64,000 bases of DNA from Verrucomicrobiota bacterium. GTDB taxonomy: Bacteria > Verrucomicrobiota > Verrucomicrobiia > Opitutales > Opitutaceae. The DNA is taken from contig JAEWIY010000107.1 of assembly GCA_023386835.1 (NCBI GenBank), positions 1 through 64,000 of the forward strand, written 5' to 3'. Shown one piece after another: positions 9,129 through 17,749 of this stretch. The position numbers and the translations under genes are program-made. Numbering within the stretch: position 1 is the stretch's first letter; every line of letters begins with the position of its first letter. The notes beneath the pieces are model-generated. The model saw only the letters and a program-made list of their open reading frames with translations. It had not been told where the DNA came from and did not search any database.

Positions 9129-9149
9129 TTGTCACTTAATACGTGACAA
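9129..9149. promoter_or_regulatory. Palindrome 1, possible operator (TTGTCAC-N7-GTGACAA)
   Basis: A 21-bp near-perfect palindrome with arms TTGTCAC and GTGACAA and a 7-base AT-rich centre. It covers the stop codon of the HTH gene and lies 10 bases before the proposed start of the YkgJ-type gene. An almost identical copy occurs at 9555-9575, differing by one central base. The symmetry and spacing suit a dimeric HTH protein. Confidence 0.6.
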
Positions 9150-9491
9150 ACTTCCGGCGCCGTTTCGCCGCCGACCATCGAGCCACACGAGCAGCCGGAG
9201 CAGTCGCTCCGCGTCCGGCAACTGGTCGCGCGAGACAAAGTACTGATGGACTCGCTGCCTGGGCACCATCAGCTCGCGCGCGAGCAGCGCTTTGGCGCCG
9301 CGGCGCGAGAGGTGAGGCAACGTGGCCGCCACCACGGCGTTCCAAAGCGGTGTGTCCGTTCCCGGCCGCAGAGTCTGCCACCGATCTGGGCGTTTTAGCC
9401 CCGTCTTCTTCCGCGCGGCTCGAGCCGATTCCTCCCGCCCCAACTCGATCAGAAGTTCGATCAAGTCACCCAAGGGAGCCAAAGGGGACAT
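9132..9491 (-). CDS. Small HTH DNA-binding protein
   Basis: About 119 residues from the ATG at 9491 (MSPLAPLGDLIELLIELGRE); an ATG at 9527 is an alternative giving 131 residues. The C-terminal part (LSRRGAKALLARELMVPRQRVHQYFVSRDQLPDAERLLRLLVWL, described in pieces here) has the helix-turn-helix look of the XRE/Cro family: ALLARELMV as first helix and RQRVHQYF as recognition helix. The protein ends inside palindrome 1, and palindrome 2 lies upstream of its start, so it is a good candidate to bind both and control itself, ykgJ and possibly pdxH. This is inference. I know no named family member. Confidence 0.65.
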   Translation of the reverse strand: MSPLAPLGDLIELLIELGREESARAARKKTGLKRPDRWQTLRPGTDTPLWNAVVAATLPHLSRRGAKALLARELMVPRQRVHQYFVSRDQLPDAERLLRLLVWLDGRRRNGAGSLSRIK

Positions 9492-9554
9492 AATTCCAGT
9501 GCCGGCCGAAGCGTGCGAAAGGGGCATGCCGGAGGTTCGCCGCGCGGCGGTGAT

Positions 9555-9575
9555 TTGTCACTTATTACGTGACAA
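9555..9575. promoter_or_regulatory. Palindrome 2, possible operator (TTGTCAC-N7-GTGACAA)
   Basis: The second copy of the 21-bp palindrome, in the divergent gap between the HTH gene (start at 9491 or 9527, minus) and pdxH (start at 9642, plus). One central base differs from copy 1. The flanks also match when one copy is inverted (CCACTTGTCAC outward), so the two copies are in opposite orientation around the HTH gene. Confidence 0.6.
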
Positions 9576-9641
9576 GTGGCTCGCGTGTTCTCGCCAACAA
9601 GTGCGGAGCCGGGAGGGGGCGCGAGCTGGTAGGATCGACGG

Positions 9642-10220
9642 GTGGTCGATCCGATCCGCACGTTTCAGGAGTGGTTGGAGGATGCGCGGGTTCGTGGACT
9701 CAAGGAGCCGACGGCGATGGCGCTCGCAACGGTCGACCCGGAAGGGTGGCCCGCGGTGCGCATGGTGCTGCTCAAGCACGTCGATGAGCACGGATTCGTG
9801 TTCTACACCAATCTGGAGAGCGACAAGGGCCGCGCGTTGGCGGAGACGCCGCGGGCCGAACTCTGTTTTTACTGGAATCCTCCGGGGCGGCAGGTCCGCG
9901 TCCGAGGGACGGTGGAGAAGGTAAACGATCGGGAAGCAGACGCCTATTTCGCCTCGCGTCCGTACCTGAGCCGGATCGGTGCCTGGGCGTCGCGACAGTC
10001 ACGCCCGATCAGCGGAATGGCCGAACTCGAGCGCGCGATCGCCGCCGCCGCGCTCCGTTATCCGTTGGGCGAAGTGCCGCGGCCGCCCCATTGGTCAGGC
10101 TTCCGCGTCCGCGCGCAGACGATCGAACTCTGGAGCGAAAAACCATTTCGGCTGCACGAGCGGATCCGCTACGTCCGCACGGGCGACGGCCGCTGGAACG
10201 CAATTCCCCTCTTTCCGTAG
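9642..10220 (+). CDS. pdxH: Pyridoxamine 5'-phosphate oxidase
   Basis: FMN enzyme that oxidises pyridoxamine or pyridoxine 5'-phosphate to pyridoxal 5'-phosphate, the last step of vitamin B6 synthesis and salvage, in the cytoplasm. The 192-residue length fits the family. Typical blocks: EPTAMALATVDPEGWPAVRM, VLLKHVDEHGFVFYTNLESDKG, FYWNPPGRQVRVRG, SRQSRPI and the C-terminal signature FWSGFRV-like stretch (HWSGFRVRAQTIELW) ending in RIRYVR. The start is a GTG at 9642 with TAGGA upstream. It lies divergent from the HTH gene with the palindrome in the gap. Confidence 0.96.
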   Translation: MVDPIRTFQEWLEDARVRGLKEPTAMALATVDPEGWPAVRMVLLKHVDEHGFVFYTNLESDKGRALAETPRAELCFYWNPPGRQVRVRGTVEKVNDREADAYFASRPYLSRIGAWASRQSRPISGMAELERAIAAAALRYPLGEVPRPPHWSGFRVRAQTIELWSEKPFRLHERIRYVRTGDGRWNAIPLFP

Positions 10221-10222
10221 CG

Positions 10223-10237
10223 CGCACGGCCCGTGCG
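10223..10237. terminator. Hairpin between convergent pdxH and antiporter genes
   Basis: Perfect 6-bp stem CGCACG/CGTGCG with a 3-base loop, 3 bases after the pdxH stop and before the stop of the convergent antiporter gene. No T-run follows on either strand, so it is only a possible factor-assisted terminator. Confidence 0.3.
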
Positions 10238-10250
10238 ACCGTCTCGCGGC

Positions 10251-11927
10251 TCAGCCGGCGCCACGCAACAAGAGGAAGACGACGAGCTGCGCGGTGAACA
10301 CCCGCAGCAGCATGACGAGCGGATAGACAGTCGCGTAAGCCACGGCCGGAGCGTCGCTGTTGGTCACCTGCTGCGAGAAGGCGAGCGCGGGCGGATCCGT
10401 CATGCTGCCCGCCAGCAGGCCACAGATCTCTGCGTAGTTGAGTTTGCGCCACCCGCGCGCGAGCAGGCCGATCAAGAGCAGCGGCACGGCCGTGACCAAC
10501 GCTCCGAGCGCCAGCCAGCGCCAGCCTTCCCCACTCAGCAGCACCTCGACGAAGCGCTCACCGGATTTCAATCCAACCGCGGCGAGAAAGAGCGTGATGC
10601 CAATTTCCCGGAGCATGTGGTTCGCTGTCGGCGGCATGTACCAGACGACCGGGCCGGTGTTGGCGAGGCGCGACAGCAGGATCGCCACGACGAGCGGGCC
10701 GCCCGCCAGCCCCAGCTTCACCGCCGCCGGCAGGCCCGGCAGCGCCAGCGGTATTGAACCCACCACGACACCAAGGGCGATGCCGATGAAGAACGGGATG
10801 GGCTGCGGGGACTCCAGCGCCTTCGGCGAGTTGCCGACTACGCCCGCGACGGCATCGACGCTATGGGATTCACCCACGACCATCAGGATATCGCCAAACT
10901 GCAGCCGGAAGTTGGGCGTCGGCGTGAACTCAAGGCCGTTGCGCGTGACGCGCGTGATCACGACCGAGCTTTCCGTCAGGATCTCCAGCTCCGCCAAAGG
11001 TTGCCCGAGCACATCGCTCTTCGTGACGATCAGGCGCCGGTTGATCACCGGGCCCGGGACCGACTTGAGGTCCACTCCCGCCTCGGCCCCGACGACCACA
11101 CGGAGTTCTTCCAATCCCTGCTCCGGTCCAACGGCATGCAGGATGTCGCCGAGCCGCAGCACGGTGTTCGGCCGCGCAACCTCCACGCGACCCTCGCGGG
11201 AAAATCGCGAGATCACGACGCCAGAGCCGGCCAGCCCAGGCACTCGCGAGAGGGTGCGGCCCTCGAGGTTGGCGTTGCGCACCTCGAAGTTGCGCGACGC
11301 TGGTTTGGGCGAGGAGGCGGATCGAGCCGCCTCGGCCGCGGCGATTTCGGCGGGCACATCGATCCGATACACGCGGCGCACGAGCAGCATGGCGAGGATC
11401 GTGCCGATGATGCCAAACGGATACGCCACGGCGTAGGCCATGCCCTGCAGCGCGGTGGCGTCGTCGCCCGCCCCCATCTGTTTCAGCGCCTGTTGGGCCG
11501 CGGCGAGCGAGGGCGTGTTGGTGGTCGCGCCGGAGAGCAGCCCAACGCCGGCCGGCGCGGAGAGTAATCCAAAACCGATACATCCGGCGGCGATCAACGC
11601 GCCCAGAAGCACCACGCCGCAGGCGAGGCTGTTGAGCACCAACCCCCGGGACCGCAGGGAGCCAAAAAAGCCCGGCCCGATCTGGAGCCCGAGCGTGTAG
11701 ACAAACAGGATCAGCCCAAACTCGCGCACGAACTCCAGCACGTGGTGGTCGAACGTGAGCTTGAAGTGCCCGAGGAGCAGACCGGCAAAAAGCACGCCGC
11801 CGACGCCCAGGCTCACGCCCGCGATGCGCACCTTGCCCAAACTCAGGCCAAGGGCGCCAGCCACACCGAGAAGCACGACGGTGCGGGCGACAGATTCCTG
11901 GGCAAACAGCTGGTGTAGCCAGTCCAT
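10251..11927 (-). CDS. AspT/YidE-type antiporter with two RCK_C domains
   Basis: A 558-residue membrane carrier of the aspartate:alanine exchanger (AAE) family. Layout: five or so N-terminal membrane helices (through QGMAYAVAYPFGIIGTILAML), a central cytosolic pair of RCK_C/TrkA_C domains (about residues 205-285 and 290-370, ending in RLGDILHAVG and QFGDILMVVG), then five or six C-terminal helices (from PIPFFIGIALGVVVGSIPL). Family members exchange dicarboxylates or amino acids such as aspartate/alanine; the substrate here cannot be read. The double RCK_C suggests gating by a bound ligand. It converges with pdxH. Confidence 0.85.
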   Translation of the reverse strand: MDWLHQLFAQESVARTVVLLGVAGALGLSLGKVRIAGVSLGVGGVLFAGLLLGHFKLTFDHHVLEFVREFGLILFVYTLGLQIGPGFFGSLRSRGLVLNSLACGVVLLGALIAAGCIGFGLLSAPAGVGLLSGATTNTPSLAAAQQALKQMGAGDDATALQGMAYAVAYPFGIIGTILAMLLVRRVYRIDVPAEIAAAEAARSASSPKPASRNFEVRNANLEGRTLSRVPGLAGSGVVISRFSREGRVEVARPNTVLRLGDILHAVGPEQGLEELRVVVGAEAGVDLKSVPGPVINRRLIVTKSDVLGQPLAELEILTESSVVITRVTRNGLEFTPTPNFRLQFGDILMVVGESHSVDAVAGVVGNSPKALESPQPIPFFIGIALGVVVGSIPLALPGLPAAVKLGLAGGPLVVAILLSRLANTGPVVWYMPPTANHMLREIGITLFLAAVGLKSGERFVEVLLSGEGWRWLALGALVTAVPLLLIGLLARGWRKLNYAEICGLLAGSMTDPPALAFSQQVTNSDAPAVAYATVYPLVMLLRVFTAQLVVFLLLRGAG

Positions 11928-11977
11928 GGAGCGGATACGTTTCTAGCAGATTAGCAGAAAGAACCGTAGGGGAATCC

Positions 11978-13576
11978 TCATTTCTTGTCCGCCGTCACGC
12001 GTCCGGCCAGGGCCGCCGGTTGCGGCGTCAGCCGCAACTCGTCCCGGAGCAGTTCAAACGCGCGGCCCCGGAACGCGATCAGGTCGCTGCTGGCGGTGGC
12101 GATCGCTTCCCCGGTCCAGCACGAGGTCTCGTCGAGCAGGGCCTGATCGAGGATACTGCCTGCGCCAAACATCAACACACCGGCCGAGGTCGTCACCTGC
12201 ACTTCCCCGCGGCGGATGTAGAAGAACGCCCGCACGGGTGAGGCCCGCTCGAACAGCAGCTCGCCCGTTTCCAGGTGAATGGCGCGCACCGTCTCGTCGG
12301 CCGGCGGCAGCACGACGCTGATGTCCTTCGCGAAGAAGATGTCGAAGGTCCAATCGATCACCACACGCAGCTTTCGGGCGATCCCTGGCAGTTTGCCCAG
12401 ATAAATCGTCCGCCACATCCACCACGCGATGAAGCCCCGGAAATGCCATCCCATCACTTCGGCCACCGCGTGACGTTCGCCGATGGTGGCGAGCTGGCCG
12501 AGGTAACGATGGCGAAACGGCTGCAGCGGTTGACCGCGCAGCATCCGCGCGAGGTTGCGGCCCAGTTGCACGCCTTGGCGCAAGGCGAACTGCGCGGTGG
12601 GCGGGGACACCTTCACCTCGCCCCGATCGTTCCACGGCACGGCTGCACAGTCTCCTGCCGCCCAGAGGTTGTCGTGGCCAGGCACGCGCATCGTCGGCTC
12701 AACCGCGATACGCCCTTTCTGGCATTCGGTACCCGCCTGGCGGCAGACGCTCAGCACAATCGGGTTGGGAGCGTTTCCGACCGTGCTCACCACCGTGCAG
12801 CCGCCGATGCTCGTGCCGTCGTCGAGGAGCACCTTGTTCGCGGTGACCTCAACCACCCGGGATTTCAGACGGACCTCAATCTGACGTTCTTCAAGGACAC
12901 GTCGCGCGTAATCGCCGAGCTTGGGGCCGATTTCCAGGAGCAGATGTTCGCGGCTGTGCACCAAGACCACCCGCAGCGGTGATTGGCGCAGATTGACGTA
13001 GAACTTCTTGGCCTCGTAAACCAAGTCGTGCAACTGACCGGCCGTCTCCACTCCGGTATAACCGCCTCCCACGACGACAAACGTCAGCAGGCGCGCGCGC
13101 ACAGCCGGGTCGGCAATGAGGTTGGCTTCCTCCATTCGGTTGATCACCGCCGCGCGCAACCGCAGCGCATCGGTGACCGAGCGCATGGGCCAGCCGTATT
13201 CACGCATGCCAGGGATGATCGAAAGATCCGTCACGCCGCCGAGGGTCAGCACGAGGTGGTTAAAACCGACGACGTGGTTGCGCGTGAAGCGACCGCCATC
13301 GACCACCAGTTCGCGGCGCCCCCAATTAACCGCCTGGATCGTGCCCTGCAGAACCACCACGCCGCGACAGAAGTGGCGCAGCGGATTCACCACGTCGGCT
13401 GGCCCGAGAGACGCGCCGGCCACCTCGGCCAGCATCGGTTGAAACACCAGGACGTTGCGCTCGGCGATTAAGGCGACGCGCTTTTCCCCTTCGGCCGCGC
13501 CCAAGGTTCGCGCCAGCGTGCGGGCGCAGTAGGCTCCGGCAAACCCGCCCCCCGCAATGACGATGTCGAACTTCAT
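11978..13576 (-). CDS. ndh: Type II NADH dehydrogenase fused to a cyclic-nucleotide-binding-like domain
   Basis: A 532-residue FAD protein. The N-terminal Rossmann motif is VIAGGGFAG (residues 7-14), the NAD(H) motif VVVGGGYTGVETAG lies near residue 170, and WAAGDCAAVPW is the third FAD motif, as in Ndh-2, which passes electrons from NADH to quinone at the inner membrane without pumping protons. The C-terminal about 90 residues (from GELLFERASPVRAFFYIRRGEVQV near 435) look like a CNB/Crp beta-roll with an FxxGxxxxxxYxIxxGxV pattern, lacking the classical cAMP-binding RxA Arg in what I can see. The fusion suggests ligand control of respiration, possibly linked to the CHASE2 cyclase upstream; that is inference. 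Confidence 0.85.
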   Translation of the reverse strand: MKFDIVIAGGGFAGAYCARTLARTLGAAEGEKRVALIAERNVLVFQPMLAEVAGASLGPADVVNPLRHFCRGVVVLQGTIQAVNWGRRELVVDGGRFTRNHVVGFNHLVLTLGGVTDLSIIPGMREYGWPMRSVTDALRLRAAVINRMEEANLIADPAVRARLLTFVVVGGGYTGVETAGQLHDLVYEAKKFYVNLRQSPLRVVLVHSREHLLLEIGPKLGDYARRVLEERQIEVRLKSRVVEVTANKVLLDDGTSIGGCTVVSTVGNAPNPIVLSVCRQAGTECQKGRIAVEPTMRVPGHDNLWAAGDCAAVPWNDRGEVKVSPPTAQFALRQGVQLGRNLARMLRGQPLQPFRHRYLGQLATIGERHAVAEVMGWHFRGFIAWWMWRTIYLGKLPGIARKLRVVIDWTFDIFFAKDISVVLPPADETVRAIHLETGELLFERASPVRAFFYIRRGEVQVTTSAGVLMFGAGSILDQALLDETSCWTGEAIATASSDLIAFRGRAFELLRDELRLTPQPAALAGRVTADKK

Positions 13577-13695
13577 GGGGGCGCACGGTAACCAAAAAAT
13601 CCCGTCCGGCCACCGGGTTGTGCAGCTGACGGCACCAGCCGGCCCGAGCCCGGTCTGACGCAGACGACCCTCATTCCCGACGCTTTCTGCCCATC

Positions 13696-14337
13696 ATGTC
13701 CCCCCGTCTCCTGATCCTGCCTTGGCTGTTGGTTTTCGCCGGTTGCTCCAGCGTGTACTACAACGCGATGGAAAAAGTCGGGTTCGCCAAACGCGACCTG
13801 TTGGTCAGTCGCGTGAAGGACGCCCGCGAAGCCCAGGACGACGCCAAGGAGCAGTTCACCAGTGCGCTCGATCAGCTGCTCGCCATGACCAAGGCGGATG
13901 GCGGCGACCTGAAAAAGAATTACGACCGGTTGAATCGTGAATTCACACGCAGCGAGGCCCGCGCAAAGGAAGTGCGGGAGCGCATCGATTCGGTTGAGGA
14001 CGTCGCCAAAGCGCTCTTCCGCGAGTGGCGGCAGGAGCTGAACCAATACGAAAACGCGTCACTGCGCCGCAGTTCCGAACAGCAACTCGCCGCCACCGAG
14101 GAGCGCTACGAAAAACTCGTTGGTTTGATGCGCGCCGCGGCCAGCCGGATGGATCCGGTGTTGTCGACGTTCCGCGACCAGGTGCTGTTTCTGAAGCACA
14201 ATCTGAATGCGCGGGCGATCGCCGGACTGGATGTCACGGCGCGTGAACTCGAGTCCGACGTTACCGCGTTGATCGCGGACATGGATCGCTCGATTCGCGA
14301 AGCCGACGCGTTCATCGCGCAGCTGCAGACCGAGTAA
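13696..14337 (+). CDS. DUF2959 family lipoprotein
   Basis: A 213-residue protein with a type II signal peptide: LLVFAGC with the lipid-attached Cys at residue 17. The rest is almost entirely charged helix with coiled-coil character (VKDAREAQDDAKEQF, DLKKNYDRLNREFTRSEARAKEVRERI), as in DUF2959. It is expected in the outer or inner membrane facing the periplasm. Function unknown. The ATG at 13696 is 119 bases from the divergent ndh start. It converges with the PAS/PP2C gene. Confidence 0.8.
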   Translation: MSPRLLILPWLLVFAGCSSVYYNAMEKVGFAKRDLLVSRVKDAREAQDDAKEQFTSALDQLLAMTKADGGDLKKNYDRLNREFTRSEARAKEVRERIDSVEDVAKALFREWRQELNQYENASLRRSSEQQLAATEERYEKLVGLMRAAASRMDPVLSTFRDQVLFLKHNLNARAIAGLDVTARELESDVTALIADMDRSIREADAFIAQLQTE

Positions 14338-14364
14338 ACGGCCGCTCCACTCGAGCGAGGCCGT
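14338..14364. terminator. Stem-loop between convergent genes
   Basis: Directly after the DUF2959 stop: stem ACGGCC/GGCCGT continued by GCTC/GAGC with a 2-base bulge and loop CACTC. No T-run follows, so it is a structured convergent junction that could terminate with help. Confidence 0.35.
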
Positions 14365-14392
14365 CGCACTGCTGCGGCGGCGTCGGCGCCGA

Positions 14393-16771
14393 TCAGCTCA
14401 CGCGGATCAGCAGGAGCGTCCGGTCGTCGTGCCGCGGAGCGAGCACGCAGAAGTTGCGCACGTAACGATCCACCGTGCGGACAACCTCGGCCAGCGGTTT
14501 GTCGACGTGGCGCTGGAGGGCGTTGGCCAGGCGGTCGCGACCGAACTCCTCGCCCTGCGGGTTGATCGCCTCAGTGATGCCGTCGGTGTAGAGCGCTATC
14601 AGGTCACCTGATTCGAGCTTCACCTCGTGTTCCTCGAGCATTTCGTCGAACAGCGGACCTTCGTCCAACCCCACGGCGAGGCCGACTCCCGGCAGGGCCT
14701 CACATCCGCCACTGGCCCGCATGAGCAAGGGGGGTTCATGGCCGGCGCGGCAGTAGCGCAGCACCTTCGTATCGAGATCCAGAATACCGTAGAAGCAGGC
14801 GATGAACAGGCCCGGACGCATGTCCGGTTGCAGGCTCCGGTTGGCGCGGCGGAGCACGGCGGCCGGGCTGGTCTCGTTGGTCGCGCAGAGGCGCAGGGTG
14901 GCGCGGCATTCGGCCATCAGCAGGGCGGCGCCGGCGCCTTTGCCCGCGACGTCGGCGATGACAAAGCCCCAGCGGCGTGCATCAACCGGCAGCACGTCGT
15001 AATAGTCGCCGCCGATCAGCATCGAAGGATCGGACAACGCCTCGATTTCGACGGCCATGATGTCCGGGAAGACGCGCGGCCGCAGGTGCTGCTGAATCTC
15101 ACCGGCGGTGCGCAGATCGCGCTCGCGCACCTCGCGCTCCCGCTCCTCCGCCACTTTGCGCCCGGTAATGTCCGTGATCAGGCCCTCGTGGTGCGTCACG
15201 GAACCGTCCGCACCCCGACGGACGACCGTGTGGTCGTCGACCCAGCGCACGCGCCCATCCGCACAAACAATCCGGTACTCCTGATTGTATTCGTCGTGGC
15301 CGGCCGCCGCGTGGGCCGCGACCTCCGCGGTGACGCGCACCTGGTCATCCGGGTGCGTGATGGCGATGAAGCCGCGATTGCTCGCAGTGAAATACTCCGG
15401 CTCGTAGCCAAACTGGCGGACGCTTTGGGAGACGAACTCCACCGGCCAGTTCTCCGCGTTGCGCCACAACACCACCACGGAGGGTGAACGGTTGATGATC
15501 CGCTCGAGTTCTTCACGCCGCGCCAGCGCCGCCTTCAGCTGCTCCTGCGCCTCGCGCCGCACGGTGATGTCGCGCCCCACGCCGAAAAACGCCCGCCGGC
15601 TGTCGCGATCGGTGTACGCAGAACCTGTGGAGGCGTGCCAGATCCACTGCCCATCCGCGTGCAAGGTGCGGTACTCGATCGAACCGGCGCTGGTGCCCGT
15701 GCGCAGGGTGTTTTGGAAAAACTCGGTCCAGGCCGCCACATCGTCCGGGTGCACGAAGTCCGAGTACGCACGGCCGATCACCGCGTCCGTGGAGTGCCCG
15801 AGTTTGGTGGTCCAGGCCGACGAGACGAACTTCAGCCGCCCTTCCGGCGTCAGCGCATAAAGGATCTCGCTGGCGGTTTGCAGGTAGGTGCGCCACCGCG
15901 CCTCGGCCCGGCGAAGCTCATCCTGCACCTGGTGCCGGTCGGTGATGTCCTCGACCATACCAAAGTGGTGCGTCACCACTCCCTGGGCATCGCGCAAAAC
16001 CACCACGGTCAGGCTACCCCAAACGATCTGACCGTTCCGGTGCAAGTACCGCTTCTCCAGCGTGAACTGGTCCCGACGCCCGGCGTACAGCTCCTGGGTC
16101 AACTGCTCCTGCACCTTCCAATCATCCGGGTGCGTGATGCGTTTGACGTTCGCGATGTCCGCCGCGTCTTCCGCGCTCAGCCCGATGATCTCGCAGAAGC
16201 GCCGGTTGACATGATTCACACCCGGCCGGCCGTCGCGATCGAGTTCGCGCCAACTGATCCCGATCGGCGCGTGCTGGAAGAAGAGAGACAGCTGGTCCTG
16301 CGTGGCCTGCAACAACGCCACCTTCTGCGTCAGTTCCTCATGCTCCTCCCGGAGCGCCAGCTCGGCCGCCTTGAGTGCCGAGACATCCGTGCGGAGGGCG
16401 AGGTGAAACTGCGGTTGTCCGTCGGGCCCGAGCAGCGGCACGATCGTGCTCTCCAACCAGTAGTGATGCCCATCCTTGGCGCGGTTGCAGATGGTGCCGC
16501 GCCAGACTTCACCGCGGTTGATCGTGTCCCAGAGGTTCTGGAAAAACTCCCGCGGATGTTGGTCCGAGCGCACCACCCGATGCGTCCGACCGATCAGCTC
16601 GTCACGACTGTAGCCGGAAAGGGCGCAGAACCGATCGTTGACCTGCAGGATCACGCCGCGCGGATCCGTGACGGCCATGATGGTGTGTTCATCCAAGCCA
16701 TGCCGCAACCAGGCGAGCAGCTGGGCCTCGTCGAGCGGAAGATCTGCCAACGGTGAGACCGGCGTAGACAT
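14393..16771 (-). CDS. PAS-domain PP2C (SpoIIE-type) signalling phosphatase
   Basis: A 792-residue cytoplasmic protein. I chose the ATG at 16771 because AAGGG lies 6 bases upstream; the frame opens earlier at 16834. Four PAS/PAC modules follow in order (about residues 20-135, 160-285, 295-410 and 430-550; the PAC ends are marked by DVSALK, DITDRHQ, DITVRRE and DITGRKV), then the linker EREREVRERDLRTAGEIQQHLRP and a SpoIIE/RsbU phosphatase domain with metal-binding Asp in GGDYYDV and VIADVAGKG and DGITEA...DDRTLL at the end. It should dephosphorylate an anti-sigma antagonist or similar Ser/Thr-phosphoprotein in response to signals sensed by PAS. No partner gene is adjacent. Confidence 0.93.
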   Translation of the reverse strand: MSTPVSPLADLPLDEAQLLAWLRHGLDEHTIMAVTDPRGVILQVNDRFCALSGYSRDELIGRTHRVVRSDQHPREFFQNLWDTINRGEVWRGTICNRAKDGHHYWLESTIVPLLGPDGQPQFHLALRTDVSALKAAELALREEHEELTQKVALLQATQDQLSLFFQHAPIGISWRELDRDGRPGVNHVNRRFCEIIGLSAEDAADIANVKRITHPDDWKVQEQLTQELYAGRRDQFTLEKRYLHRNGQIVWGSLTVVVLRDAQGVVTHHFGMVEDITDRHQVQDELRRAEARWRTYLQTASEILYALTPEGRLKFVSSAWTTKLGHSTDAVIGRAYSDFVHPDDVAAWTEFFQNTLRTGTSAGSIEYRTLHADGQWIWHASTGSAYTDRDSRRAFFGVGRDITVRREAQEQLKAALARREELERIINRSPSVVVLWRNAENWPVEFVSQSVRQFGYEPEYFTASNRGFIAITHPDDQVRVTAEVAAHAAAGHDEYNQEYRIVCADGRVRWVDDHTVVRRGADGSVTHHEGLITDITGRKVAEEREREVRERDLRTAGEIQQHLRPRVFPDIMAVEIEALSDPSMLIGGDYYDVLPVDARRWGFVIADVAGKGAGAALLMAECRATLRLCATNETSPAAVLRRANRSLQPDMRPGLFIACFYGILDLDTKVLRYCRAGHEPPLLMRASGGCEALPGVGLAVGLDEGPLFDEMLEEHEVKLESGDLIALYTDGITEAINPQGEEFGRDRLANALQRHVDKPLAEVVRTVDRYVRNFCVLAPRHDDRTLLLIRVS

Positions 16772-16904
16772 TTGTACCCTTGATAAGTTGAGCCGTGCGT
16801 GCGCGCGGTGCGAGCCGGAAGGACGCACACACACCGGAGGAAACGCCCTAGTCGACAGCGTAGATCCGCGCAGGGATGCGTGAATTTGATAAGCTTTTGC
16901 TCTT

Positions 16905-17744
16905 TCAGCCCTTCAACGCGCCAGCGGTGACTCCCTTCACGATCTGCCGCTGCAGCAGCGCGTACAGCACGAGGATCGGCAAGGTCACGAGCATGAGGCC
17001 CGCGAAGAGCGTGCCGTAGTCGGTGCGATACTGCGCGGTGATCGACAGGTTCGCCAACCCGAGCGGCAGCGTGCGCGCACCGCCCTCCACGTCGCCGCCC
17101 GTGAGCATGAAGGCAAAGAAGTACTCTTTCCAAACGCCGATGACTTGAAAGATCGCAACCGTGACGAGCCCCGGTCGCGCCAGTGGCAGCATCACACGCC
17201 AGAAAGCCGTCGCCTCACTGCAGCCATCGATGATCGCGGCCTCATAGAGCGTGCGCGGCAGCCCGCGAAAAAATCCGGCGAGGATGAAAATCGCGAAGGG
17301 CAACCCATTCGCCGCGTACACCAGGATGAGTCCAAGACGGGTATTCAGCAGACCGAGCGCCCGCAGTTCGAAAAAGAGCGGCACCATCGCCAGCTGCGCC
17401 GGAATCATCAAACCGGCGAGGAACAACCCGAACGTCACGCGGCCGAGCGGATGAGCGAAACGCGCCAGCGCGTACGCGGCCATCGCGCCGAGCAGCACGA
17501 TCAACGTCACCGAACAACCCGTCACGATGACCGAATTCAGGAAGTAGTCACCGAACCGGGCCTCGATCCACGCGCCGCAATAGTTCTCCCAGCGCACATC
17601 GTTCCAGTCCGGCAGCGCGAACGTATCGCGAAAGATCGCCGCATCCGGCTTGAGCGAGGAGTACGCCACCCAGACCATCGGAAACAGGACCCAGAGGGCG
17701 TAACCCACCAGGGTGAACACGATCAGCGCGCGGCTCAGTTTCAT
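16905..17744 (-). CDS. Sugar ABC transporter permease, MalG type
   Basis: A 279-residue inner-membrane permease with six helices. The EAA loop YEAAIIDGCSEATAFWRVMLPLARPGL, which contacts the ATPase, is intact. The family (CUT1, MalG/LacG-like) imports oligosaccharides or glycosides. It starts 5 bases after the stop of the fused binding-protein/permease gene, so the two form one operon and should form the heterodimeric channel. No ATPase gene is in the neighbourhood; a shared MsmX/UgpC-like ATPase elsewhere is likely. Confidence 0.93.
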   Translation of the reverse strand: MKLSRALIVFTLVGYALWVLFPMVWVAYSSLKPDAAIFRDTFALPDWNDVRWENYCGAWIEARFGDYFLNSVIVTGCSVTLIVLLGAMAAYALARFAHPLGRVTFGLFLAGLMIPAQLAMVPLFFELRALGLLNTRLGLILVYAANGLPFAIFILAGFFRGLPRTLYEAAIIDGCSEATAFWRVMLPLARPGLVTVAIFQVIGVWKEYFFAFMLTGGDVEGGARTLPLGLANLSITAQYRTDYGTLFAGLMLVTLPILVLYALLQRQIVKGVTAGALKG

Positions 17745-17749
17745 CGCGG

